Origin: Rhodobacter sp. | Lineage (GTDB): Bacteria > Pseudomonadota > Alphaproteobacteria > Rhodobacterales > Rhodobacteraceae | Direction of reading: 5' to 3' | Length of the DNA: 5,965 nt | Assembly (NCBI GenBank): GCA_003536295.1 | Contig: DPZQ01000038.1 | Location: 1 to 5,965, forward strand | Shown here: positions 1 to 5,965 of the stretch, in pieces | Numbering within the stretch: position 1 is the stretch's first letter | Layout of the letters: every line of letters starts with the position of its first letter | Translations under genes and position numbers: made by a program | Notes under the pieces: generated by a model | What the model saw: the letters and a program-made list of their open reading frames with translations, nothing else | Told to the model about the DNA's origin: nothing | Databases searched by the model: none

Positions 1-797
1 TTTTTTTTGTGTAAATCAACTAGATGGGCCAAGATGTTTTGCGCGGCGGCCTTATGCAAATACGGCGGAGTTGTATCATAGCAGCGCGTAACCAGATCCG
101 AAAGCCTGTGCGGCTGCAAAGACAGCGCCGCTAAGATTTGAGTCTCGCGCGCCCGTCGATGAGTGAGCAGTTCAAAAATTCGCTTTTCAGGCTCGGAACA
201 AAGGGGCCCGTGGGCGGGTAAAAACTGCTGCCATCCCTGCCCAGAAAGACGCGCCAACCCCGCCATATAGCTACCCATGTCCCGATAAGGCAGCGCAATC
301 ATTGAGCTTGACCAAGCCATCACATGGTCGCCCGTAAACAGCCAATCCCCCAAACTCAGACAGATATGATCCGCTAAATGGCCGGGCGTATGGTGGGCGG
401 TCAGGGTCCAATGCGCGCTGACCAGCCTTTGACCATCTTGTAAAATTGCGTCTGGGGTGAAGTTATGATCGATGGCGTTGTGTAAATTGGGGCTTAGATG
501 GGGTTTGACCCAAGCGGGTAGGGCTTGAGGGCTTGGCTCGTCAAAGGCCCAAAGTCGTGCTCTTGTGTCTTTAGCCAAAGGATAGGCCAAGCCCGAATGG
601 TCGATATGTCGGTGGGTGACCAGAATATCACTGATATACTCGCCTGGGCTGAGGGCGGCTAAAAGCGCTGCATGGTGTCTTCGATCTTGCGGCCCTGGGT
701 CAATTACCGCGCAAGCCCCGCCATCGCCTATGATATAGCTGTTGGTACCCCAATGGGTCATGACAGAGGGGTTTGGAGCCAAGACTCGTCGGATCAA
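1..797 (-). CDS. MBL-fold metallo-hydrolase, LACTB2-like, 3' partial
   Basis: This is a metallo-beta-lactamase-fold hydrolase, probably cytoplasmic (no signal peptide seen), substrate unknown. The uninterrupted frame continues off the left edge. Read from a TTG at 797 it gives 265 visible residues starting LIRRVLAPNPS, followed by WGTNSYIIG and AVIDPGP, the usual N-terminal strands. The metal-binding signature is complete: THRHIDHSG (HxHxDH), then HHTPGHLADH and FTGDH, with PAHGP near the end of the fold. The C-terminal stretch (TPPYLHKAAAQNILAHL) resembles the small winged-helix domain of LACTB2-type proteins, so probably only about 10 to 20 residues are missing. No in-frame ATG lies before the conserved N-terminus; the first in-frame ATG (761) would cut into it. 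TTG 797 has no Shine-Dalgarno. A better start, ATG 853, is one base out of frame (see the 798-853 entry). Fold is certain, exact function and start are not. Confidence 0.88.
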   Translation of the reverse strand, partial: MIRRVLAPNPSVMTHWGTNSYIIGDGGACAVIDPGPQDRRHHAALLAALSPGEYISDILVTHRHIDHSGLAYPLAKDTRARLWAFDEPSPQALPAWVKPHLSPNLHNAIDHNFTPDAILQDGQRLVSAHWTLTAHHTPGHLADHICLSLGDWLFTGDHVMAWSSSMIALPYRDMGSYMAGLARLSGQGWQQFLPAHGPLCSEPEKRIFELLTHRRARETQILAALSLQPHRLSDLVTRCYDTTPPYLHKAAAQNILAHLVDLHKK

Positions 798-853
798 AGG
801 GGCCAGCCATTCAAGCTGACCAATGACGGGGGCTGCGTGATTGCAGTTGACAT
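798..853 (-). other. Probable true 5' end of the MBL gene, shifted by one base
   Basis: The ATG at 853-851 (minus strand) is followed by MSTAITQPP and then, if one base is added in the G run at 828-832 (a C run on the coding strand), by VIGQLEWLAPLIRRVL in the conserved frame. As written, translation from this ATG stops after 19 codons. A good Shine-Dalgarno sits in front of it, whereas the in-frame alternatives (TTG 797, ATT 824) have none. Either the sequence has a one-base homopolymer error, the gene carries a real frameshift, or translation begins at a rare start codon. This is inference from frame reading only. Confidence 0.5.
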
Positions 854-877
854 TTATATGCCGCCTTTGGCCATAGT
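847..877 (+). promoter_or_regulatory. Candidate sigma-70 promoter for the histidine kinase gene
   Basis: A perfect -35 box, TTGACA, lies at 847-852. The best -10 match at a usable distance is CATAGT at 872-877 (four of six), with a 19-base spacer, longer than ideal. Transcription would begin near 884 and leave a leader of about 36 bases before the kinase ATG. The upstream neighbour is divergent, so the kinase needs a promoter in or next to this gap. The -35 box overlaps the likely ATG (851-853) of the MBL gene. The -10 assignment is weak. Confidence 0.35.
861..868 (-). promoter_or_regulatory. Ribosome binding site before ATG 853 (MBL gene)
   Basis: On the minus strand the sequence is AAAGGCGG, five of six matches to AGGAGG, with seven bases between it and the ATG at 853. 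It is the only convincing Shine-Dalgarno near the beginning of the MBL gene, and therefore argues for ATG 853 as the natural start. Confidence 0.5.
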
Positions 878-919
878 GATCTATCTTTCCCTTTGGGGGG
901 CGCTGGGGTAATATAAGCT

Positions 920-2242
920 ATGAAACTGAATTTGAAAATGTTTTTACCCCGCGGTCTTTACGGCCGTGCGGCGCTTATTTTGATTGTGCCTATTGTGACC
1001 ATTCAATTGGTGGTCTCGGTTGGATTTATGCAGCGCCATTTTGACGATGTCACCGAGCAGATGACTGGGACTATCGCAGATGAAGTGGTCTTCATGTTAG
1101 AGGCAATAGCGCGCGCCCCAAAAGCGCAAAAGGCGACAGTGGCACAAAGTATGGCGCAGGCATTTAATATAAATATCTCATTCGCCGCACAGGCTGAAAG
1201 CGGAGGCGATCATATTTGGTTTTGGGATTTGCCGGGAAAAACGGTGATTTCAACTCTGCGCCGTATTATTCCGCAGGTGTATAAAATTGATCTGATCACG
1301 CATTCGCGCAAGGTGCGGTTGTTCATAGACAGCCCGCTTGGGCCGCTTTATGTGGAAATGTCGCGCCAGCGCGTGTCGGTGCGCAATCCGCATCAATTGC
1401 CACTCTTGATGTTGTTTATTACGCTTTTGATGACCGTGATTGCCTATTATTTTTTGCGCAATCAGCTGCGCCCTATTGCCAAATTGGCGCAGGCCGCCGA
1501 GAGCTATGGGATGGGTAAACACTTAAGATATCACCCGCAAGGGGCTTTAGAAGTGCGCGCCGCGGGGCAGGCCTTTTTGCAAATGCGCGACCGCATTGAG
1601 CACCAGATTGAGCAGCGCACCATGATGCTGTCAGGAGTTGGTCATGATTTACGCACGCCTTTGACGCGGCTACGTTTAGGCCTTTCGCTTTTGCCTGAAG
1701 AGGGTGATACCTTGGCCCTGATTGGCGATGTCACCGATATGGAGCGGTTGATTGATGAGTTTTTGGCCTTTTCCCGAGGCGAAACCTTGGATGATGCGGC
1801 TCTGGTCGACCTTGTGCCTTTGGTGGCACGGGTTGTACAGAACCTCAGGCGGATCGGGCATGATGTACAGTTTGACTCGCAGATTGAGGCCTGTGTTCTG
1901 CGCTGCTCAGCAGCGGCTATCGGACGTGCAGTTGAAAATCTGGCGGGCAATGCGGTGCGATATGGCACCAATATCAAACTGTCGCTGCGCCGAACAGCTG
2001 AGTTTGCTGAAATATTGGTGGAAGACAATGGCCCCGGCATTGCCCCCGAGGACTATGAAAAAGCGCTTTTGCCCTTTTCGCGGCTTGAAAAGGCCCGTGA
2101 TCCAAATAAGGGTGGTGGCGTGGGCTTGGGCCTGTCAATTGCCAATGATATTGCTCGCACCCATAACGGTGTACTGATCTTGGGGAACAGCCACTTAGGG
2201 GGACTGCAAACTTTGCTGCGTTTGCCCTATATCACGTTTTAG
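920..2242 (+). CDS. EnvZ-like two-component sensor histidine kinase
   Basis: This 440-residue inner-membrane histidine kinase senses a signal across the membrane, autophosphorylates, and passes phosphate to a response regulator that is not in this window. Domains in order: first membrane helix about 18-38, periplasmic region about 39-158, second helix about 160-180, HAMP linker about 181-233, then the dimerisation/phosphoacceptor domain with the H-box GHDLRTPLTRLR (H242) and the ATP-binding domain. The latter shows the N-box (N340, N344), the DNGPGI box (D369) and the glycine-rich GGGVGLGLS box near 398-406. Length and H-box closely match EnvZ (450 residues, H243). The ATG at 920 is preferred because the RGLYGRAALILIVP membrane-entry motif needs this N-terminus; its Shine-Dalgarno is weak (GGGG at 905-908). 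It diverges from the MBL gene and converges on ynjD, with an 11-base overlap. The signal and partner are unknown. Confidence 0.93.
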   Translation: MKLNLKMFLPRGLYGRAALILIVPIVTIQLVVSVGFMQRHFDDVTEQMTGTIADEVVFMLEAIARAPKAQKATVAQSMAQAFNINISFAAQAESGGDHIWFWDLPGKTVISTLRRIIPQVYKIDLITHSRKVRLFIDSPLGPLYVEMSRQRVSVRNPHQLPLLMLFITLLMTVIAYYFLRNQLRPIAKLAQAAESYGMGKHLRYHPQGALEVRAAGQAFLQMRDRIEHQIEQRTMMLSGVGHDLRTPLTRLRLGLSLLPEEGDTLALIGDVTDMERLIDEFLAFSRGETLDDAALVDLVPLVARVVQNLRRIGHDVQFDSQIEACVLRCSAAAIGRAVENLAGNAVRYGTNIKLSLRRTAEFAEILVEDNGPGIAPEDYEKALLPFSRLEKARDPNKGGGVGLGLSIANDIARTHNGVLILGNSHLGGLQTLLRLPYITF

Positions 2243-2900
2243 AGATATCGAGGGCTTGGCCCATGAGGCTGATAACTTCGCCGCCTGCGGCGAGGGCGTC
2301 GGCGTGCTCATGGGTGACCATGATCACTGGCAAAGCCCGCGCTTTAGTAAGCTCAAACACCTTTAAACGCAGCGTAGCGCGCAAATCTTGATCAAGAGCT
2401 GAAAAGGGCTCGTCCAACAGCAGCGCTTTGGGTTCTGCTAGAAGACAGCGCACCAAGGCCACACGCGCCCTTTCGCCCCCTGAAAGGGTGGCAGGATCGG
2501 CATTTGCATGCAGCGGCATGTCGACCTCTTCCAGCGTTTGTTCGATCAGTCGGTGGCGTTCTCCTTTGGATTGGCCGCTGTTGGGCATGGCAAAGGCTAA
2601 ATTGGCCGCTACCGACATATGGGGAAACAAAAGATCATCTTGCAGCAAAATTCCGACATGGCGTTCATGAATGGGCAGATCGGTGATATCTTGTCCGTCA
2701 AGAAATATTTTACCATGTTGTCTGAAAAAAGGGTCGAGCGCACCAACAATGGCTGCCAGCGCGGTTGATTTGCCAGCACCTGACGGCGCCATAAGGGTCA
2801 GAACCTCCCCTTTTTTAACATGGGCACTTAGGGCGACAAGGCGCTTGGCGCCTTTGAAGATGGTCAAATGGTCTAGCACCAATCCGTCTGTAATCTTCAT
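2232..2900 (-). CDS. ynjD: ABC transporter ATP-binding protein YnjD
   Basis: This 222-residue ATPase powers the YnjBCD importer from the cytoplasmic face. Motifs in order: Walker A at 38-46 (APSGAGKST), Q-loop Q87 in LLQDD, ABC signature LSGGERARVAL from 139, Walker B with D-loop LLLDEPFSALD at 160-170, and the switch histidine H197 in VTHEH. The first Walker A glycine is alanine (A38), while the catalytic lysine and serine are kept. From memory, E. coli YnjD shares the pattern GILFQDALLF, DPATLSGG, RARVALLRALLA and PKALLLDEPF, which supports the name. It is the last gene of the operon; its ATG overlaps the ynjC stop as ATGA (2897-2900), with AGGG about eight bases upstream. It is short for a substrate-importer ATPase, having no C-terminal regulatory domain, as is normal for YnjD. 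Its stop codon lies inside the 3' end of the kinase gene. Confidence 0.93.
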   Translation of the reverse strand: MKITDGLVLDHLTIFKGAKRLVALSAHVKKGEVLTLMAPSGAGKSTALAAIVGALDPFFRQHGKIFLDGQDITDLPIHERHVGILLQDDLLFPHMSVAANLAFAMPNSGQSKGERHRLIEQTLEEVDMPLHANADPATLSGGERARVALVRCLLAEPKALLLDEPFSALDQDLRATLRLKVFELTKARALPVIMVTHEHADALAAGGEVISLMGQALDISKT

Positions 2901-4597
2901 TTTGGAGCCCTTAATGTGCGGCGGTTTCTATAAGTAAGTGTAGGAACCCACAGCGCCAGCCCAAAGACAATGGCAGGAAAAAGACTTTGTACCAAACCAT
3001 AGGTTCCAATCAAGCGGCGGTTGCCGCCAGAGGTAAGGGCGACAGCTTCTGTGGTCAGCGTCTCAATCCGACCCGCACCGATAAGTTGGCTTGGCAAAAA
3101 TTGTGCAACCGAAGTAGCAATACCAACAGCGGAAGAAATTAAAATGGGACACAACAGCATGGGCAACCGCACCTGCCAAAAGATTTTTTTGCGAGAGGCG
3201 CCCATCGCAGAGGCAACCATCGCGTATCTGATATCCCAGGCCCGAAAGGCTGGGCCCATGGTCAAGGCCACATAAGGTAAAACAAAGATGAAATGGGCGA
3301 AGGCCACCGTTAGAGTTTGTCCCGAAATGCCCGCCGTAAGCGTCAGCTGATAAAGGCCGGGTAAAAAGGTGATTTGTGGTACTAAGAGCGGTACATATAT
3401 GATACGTTGTATGCGGTAAGTCCGCTTACCTAAAAACTCGGATTGAAGGACTGCCAAGACCAAAAACACCGCCGGGACCGTGCTTAGTAGCGCCAAGATC
3501 ACCGTATTTTGGGTGGCTTTAATCACGCCCGACTGCGCCTCGGCCCACACGCGGGGAGTATAGGTTTGCGGCAACACATCAGGATAGGGCCAAAACCCCG
3601 CAATAGACCAGATGCCCAAAGCCAGCAGGCCAAAAATCAATACGCCAAAGCCTACAAGTCCAAAGACCAAGCCAAAAAACTTGATCGGTCCATCAAGCGA
3701 TAAGCCACGGATACCGCTTTGAAACTGGGCACGGCTGATGGCGCGGCCCATGAGCTCTAGGAAGCGCCAGACTAAAAGCGTGGCCGCGACCAAAGTCAAC
3801 TGCACCACCGCCGCCGCAGCGGCCATTCCTTGATAAAGCGGTTCAGGTAGCGTTATCCATTTTGAGATTTGCACCGCCAAGCTGGGGGGCAGACTTGGGC
3901 CCAAAATCATCGCCATATCAACCGTAGTCATCGAATAAGCCAAAACTGCAAAGATAGGCAAGCGCAGTTGCGGATAAAGCACGGGCCAAATGGTCAGCCA
4001 AAAACCTGTGATGCGGCCATATCCAAGCGCTGATGCGACTAGGCGGCGGCGTGGCGCATCACATTGCGGCCATGCGGCCACGCACATCAGCACCAAAAAC
4101 GGAACTTCTTTAATCACAAGTCCAAATATCAGTGCCAATCCGCCAGGATCGTTGATAGTGATAAAGTCAGGTGGTGTTTGACTGATTGGAATGCCAAGAG
4201 CGTTGAAAAGCGTCACCACCCCGCGCATGATCCAGCCCGACGGGGCCAAAATAAATGTCAAAGCCAAGGCTGCCGTCGCATGGGGCACGGCTAAAAACGG
4301 CGCGACCAAGCGTAAAAAGACCCTAAAGATCCGGTGCCCTTGAAAAAGGGCAAAAAGCGCTGTTGTCATGGCTAGTCCTATCAGCGTGGCTGCAAGCCCC
4401 GTGACCAGCGACAAGCGTATGGCAGGCCAAAGACCATTCCAAGACCAAAGGGACATAAATGCCCCTTGGTCTTGGCCCGAAATGGGCCGCAATACTGGGG
4501 ACATTGTCGCCCAAAGTCCTGCCGCAACTGGCAATACTAGTAAACTTATTAAAACAATTGGAGCCGCGGCTATTGGGCTCCGTCTTGTCTTACTCAT
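2897..4597 (-). CDS. ynjC: ABC transporter permease YnjC (fused double permease)
   Basis: This 566-residue inner-membrane permease would form the whole channel of the importer as a single chain, since two permease halves are fused. Each half has several hydrophobic helices and an EAA-type loop that docks the ATPase: RRRLVASALGYGRITGFW at about 184-200 and YAMVASAMGASRKKIFWQVR at about 458-477. The halves join near 280-305. E. coli YnjC is somewhat shorter (about 510 residues), and ThiP and FbpB share the two-half design. The ATG at 4597 is chosen because it overlaps the ynjB stop as ATGA, and MSKTRRSPIAAAPIVLIS puts a basic stretch just before the first helix. The frame stays open to an ATG at 4648, but that start would overlap ynjB by 55 bases. 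The stop overlaps the ynjD ATG in the same way. The early coding region contains a long inverted repeat (4439-4475). Confidence 0.92.
   Translation of the reverse strand: MSKTRRSPIAAAPIVLISLLVLPVAAGLWATMSPVLRPISGQDQGAFMSLWSWNGLWPAIRLSLVTGLAATLIGLAMTTALFALFQGHRIFRVFLRLVAPFLAVPHATAALALTFILAPSGWIMRGVVTLFNALGIPISQTPPDFITINDPGGLALIFGLVIKEVPFLVLMCVAAWPQCDAPRRRLVASALGYGRITGFWLTIWPVLYPQLRLPIFAVLAYSMTTVDMAMILGPSLPPSLAVQISKWITLPEPLYQGMAAAAAVVQLTLVAATLLVWRFLELMGRAISRAQFQSGIRGLSLDGPIKFFGLVFGLVGFGVLIFGLLALGIWSIAGFWPYPDVLPQTYTPRVWAEAQSGVIKATQNTVILALLSTVPAVFLVLAVLQSEFLGKRTYRIQRIIYVPLLVPQITFLPGLYQLTLTAGISGQTLTVAFAHFIFVLPYVALTMGPAFRAWDIRYAMVASAMGASRKKIFWQVRLPMLLCPILISSAVGIATSVAQFLPSQLIGAGRIETLTTEAVALTSGGNRRLIGTYGLVQSLFPAIVFGLALWVPTLTYRNRRTLRAPK
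4439..4475 (-). repeat. 14-bp inverted repeat in the start of ynjC
   Basis: Arms 4439-4452 and 4462-4475 flank a nine-base loop. On the plus strand 13 of 14 positions pair; on the ynjC mRNA the odd pair becomes G-U, so the whole 14-bp stem can form. It encodes residues 41-53 of YnjC (QDQGAF to SLWSW) and lies about 120 bases after the ynjC start. No T-tract follows, so it does not look like a standard terminator. Confidence 0.8.
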
Positions 4598-5838
4598 TTT
4601 AACACACCATAACGTTTTTGCCAGTCTTGTGCTATCATACTCATCCAACTGACATCAGGTTCCAATAGGCTTTTCCCCAAAAGATCCGGTGCCAAAGTAG
4701 CGACCCCAAGATCCAGCTGAGAGAATGCCGCCTGATCTTCTAAATTTAATGATTTGATGTCCAGCACCGTCATGAAGCCCAAAATCGCAGGATCTTGAGC
4801 TCGGGCTTGCACCAGTGGGTCAAGCAACAGGTTTGAAATCACCAAGGACCCAAATTTATTTTTTGAGTTCAGTGGAATCGCCACAAAGCTGACATTACCG
4901 ATTGTCCCATTTTCAAACACAAAACTGCGAATGTTAGGATTTAAATTTCCAGCCGAAATTTCAGCCGAAGCACGCCCAGGGTTAAAGGAAAAGCTGATCG
5001 CCACCTCAGAGTCCGCCAAAAGCTGCGCTAAGGCGGACTCTGAAGCCGGGAAACCCTGACCTTGGCGCCACATGAATGGATGCGCGGCGTCTAACCACTG
5101 CCAAAGTTTGGCGGTTTCTTTTTCATAAATGGCTTGGGTTGCGGGCGATTGTAACACTACGCGATCTGAGATGACCTCATATAGGATTTGTTTCAAAAAG
5201 GTGGTGCCAAGATAGTCTGGCGGCTGCGGATAGGTGAAGCGGCCCGGATTTTTGGTGATCCAGGCAAGCAGCTCGGTGGAGTTTTTGGGCACGGTAGGCA
5301 CAAATTGCGGGTCATATTCAAACACCAGCTGCGCCATAGCCCATGGGCTTTCATAGCCGTCGGTGGCTTGGGTGAAATCTTTCAGCGTGGCGGGTTTACC
5401 GATACGGTCAACATATTTGAAATTCGGTAGCTGTTCGGCAAATGGGCCAAAAAGCATATTTCCAGATTTCATCATGGCGAAATTTTCGCCGTTGATCCAA
5501 AGCAGGTCGACCGAGCCGTTGTCACGTTCATTCTCGCGCATTTCACTGCGCACACGCGCCACCGCGTCAGAGGTGGCGGCCAATTTCACGTGTTGCAAGT
5601 GAATGTCATAACGCGATCGGGCGACGCCGCTAAGCCATTCAAGAAAGGCGTTGATTTTTGGATCTCCGCCCCAGGCGTTGAAGTAAACGGTTTGGCCGCG
5701 AGCCTCATTTAAAACGTTGTCCCAGTTGGCGGGTAACACGGCTGGCATTTTGTCTTGTGCTTGTGCCTGCAGTGCCAAAAAGATAGTGGCCAGCGCCAGT
5801 GACGCGACAAGAGCAATCTTCTTCAACTTTTGGGCCAT
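4594..5838 (-). CDS. ynjB: ABC transporter substrate-binding protein YnjB
   Basis: This 414-residue periplasmic solute-binding protein captures the ligand and delivers it to YnjC. The N-terminus is a classical Sec signal: basic KLKK, a hydrophobic core at about 8-23, and a cleavage site after AQA (residue 27). The mature start carries the motif ARGQTVYFNAWGGDPKINAFLEW (residues about 46-68), and further on SVDLLWINGENF (109-120), both typical of the YnjB family as I know it (COG4134), which belongs to the wider iron/thiamine/polyamine binding-protein group. Length is near that of E. coli YnjB (about 390). It is the first gene of the operon, with an excellent Shine-Dalgarno, and its stop overlaps the ynjC start as ATGA (4594-4597). 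The ligand cannot be read from the sequence. Residues 266-278 are encoded by a perfect inverted repeat. Confidence 0.93.
   Translation of the reverse strand: MAQKLKKIALVASLALATIFLALQAQAQDKMPAVLPANWDNVLNEARGQTVYFNAWGGDPKINAFLEWLSGVARSRYDIHLQHVKLAATSDAVARVRSEMRENERDNGSVDLLWINGENFAMMKSGNMLFGPFAEQLPNFKYVDRIGKPATLKDFTQATDGYESPWAMAQLVFEYDPQFVPTVPKNSTELLAWITKNPGRFTYPQPPDYLGTTFLKQILYEVISDRVVLQSPATQAIYEKETAKLWQWLDAAHPFMWRQGQGFPASESALAQLLADSEVAISFSFNPGRASAEISAGNLNPNIRSFVFENGTIGNVSFVAIPLNSKNKFGSLVISNLLLDPLVQARAQDPAILGFMTVLDIKSLNLEDQAAFSQLDLGVATLAPDLLGKSLLEPDVSWMSMIAQDWQKRYGVLK
5006..5043 (-). repeat. 12-bp perfect inverted repeat inside ynjB
   Basis: Arms 5006-5017 (TCAGAGTCCGCC) and 5032-5043 (GGCGGACTCTGA) are perfect reverse complements around a 14-base loop. 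The loop contains a further AGC/GCT pairing. It encodes SESALAQLLADSE (residues 266-278), so the protein itself shows a near mirror pattern (SESA / ADSE). There is no T-tract on either side. Confidence 0.85.
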
Positions 5839-5844
5839 GTTAGG

Positions 5845-5852
5845 CTCCTCTT
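5845..5852 (-). promoter_or_regulatory. Strong ribosome binding site of ynjB
   Basis: The minus strand reads AAGAGGAG with a six-base gap before the ATG at 5838. It is the best Shine-Dalgarno in the window and fixes the ynjB start. The downstream genes have weaker sites and probably rely on coupling through their ATGA overlaps. Confidence 0.75.
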
Positions 5853-5898
5853 AAATAACTTTAGCGCAGGTTGCATAAATTTTTGCCTAAGCCCATAA

Positions 5899-5926
5899 AA
5901 GATAGAAAGTCCCACGCAAAAGTGAA
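5899..5926 (-). promoter_or_regulatory. Candidate promoter of the ynjBCD operon
   Basis: On the minus strand a -35 like TTCACT (5921-5926, four of six) is followed after 16 bases by a -10 like TATCTT (5899-5904, four of six). Transcription would start near 5892, giving a leader of about 54 bases. Around it, the 127 bases from 5839 to the right edge hold no gene that can be supported, no T-rich terminator and no recognisable riboswitch core. An imperfect direct repeat (TTGCATAA / TTGCCTAA, plus strand, 5871-5891) is present in the leader. The promoter match is modest. Confidence 0.3.
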
Positions 5927-5965
5927 CCGTTGTGCCCCAGTATCGACCCATGTCCGTGCAATCAA

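Noticed and set aside
1..8. Run of eight T at the left edge as terminator tail
   Set aside because: No hairpin can be seen in front of it, and in the MBL frame it simply encodes lysines near the C-terminus.
672..911. Open frame of 79 codons on the plus strand
   Set aside because: It runs antisense to the conserved N-terminal region of the MBL gene and has no family features.
1642..2040. Long minus-strand frame of 132 codons inside the kinase gene
   Set aside because: It is the antisense shadow of the catalytic domain, arginine- and serine-rich, with no recognisable domain or ribosome binding site.
2278..2293. GC-rich hairpin (CGCCGC / GCGGCG) just after the kinase stop, as a terminator
   Set aside because: No T-tract follows on the plus strand, and it lies in ynjD codons for an alanine- and glycine-rich stretch, which explains the GC palindrome.
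4335..4352. 7-bp hairpin with GAAA loop in ynjC
   Set aside because: Hairpins with 7-bp arms and short loops are expected a few times by chance in 6 kb; similar ones occur at 2838-2854 and 4943-4961.
4598..4648. Upstream extension of ynjC to ATG 4648
   Set aside because: It would overlap ynjB by 55 bases and add 17 non-hydrophobic residues; the ATGA overlap at 4594-4597 is the usual operon arrangement and is repeated at ynjD.
5839..5965. TPP or other riboswitch before ynjB, suggested by the resemblance to thiamine importers
   Set aside because: The leader after the candidate start site is only about 54 bases, and no thi-box core is seen.
5950..5965. ATG at 5950 as the start of a divergent plus-strand gene
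   Set aside because: Only five codons are visible and no Shine-Dalgarno precedes it.

Overview
The window looks like chromosomal DNA of an alphaproteobacterium, most likely a marine Rhodobacteraceae (Roseobacter-type) bacterium. The pointers are the moderate, slightly GC-rich base composition, the style of the EnvZ-like kinase N-terminus, and the N-terminal motif of the metallo-beta-lactamase (MBL) protein. This placement is inferred from family resemblance, not from a search. There are no RNA genes, insertion sequences, CRISPR arrays or phage genes.

Layout. Positions 1 to about 853 (minus strand) hold most of an MBL-fold hydrolase of the LACTB2-like type. Its C-terminus runs off the left edge, and its natural ATG start is one base out of frame with the body. 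A gap of about 66 bases separates it from a divergent gene at 920-2242 (plus strand), an EnvZ-like membrane histidine kinase with all catalytic boxes intact. No response regulator is in view. The kinase ends tail to tail with the next operon, sharing 11 bases.

Positions 2232-5838 (minus strand) form a compact three-gene ABC importer operon in the order ynjB (periplasmic binding protein), ynjC (fused double permease), ynjD (ATPase). Both junctions are ATGA overlaps, so the genes are probably translationally coupled. A strong Shine-Dalgarno and a plausible promoter precede ynjB, and the last 127 bases of the window are its leader. The parts make a complete importer: YnjB captures a ligand in the periplasm, YnjC forms the pore and two YnjD copies would power it. 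The substrate of this family is, to my knowledge, not established.

The most unexpected structures are two long inverted repeats inside coding sequence, one in ynjB (12-bp perfect arms) and one early in ynjC (14-bp arms, one mismatch that becomes a G-U pair in the mRNA). The possible frameshift of the MBL gene is also worth checking. I see no clear evidence of a wholly new system; this is mostly an ordinary chromosomal region with an orphan-substrate transporter.
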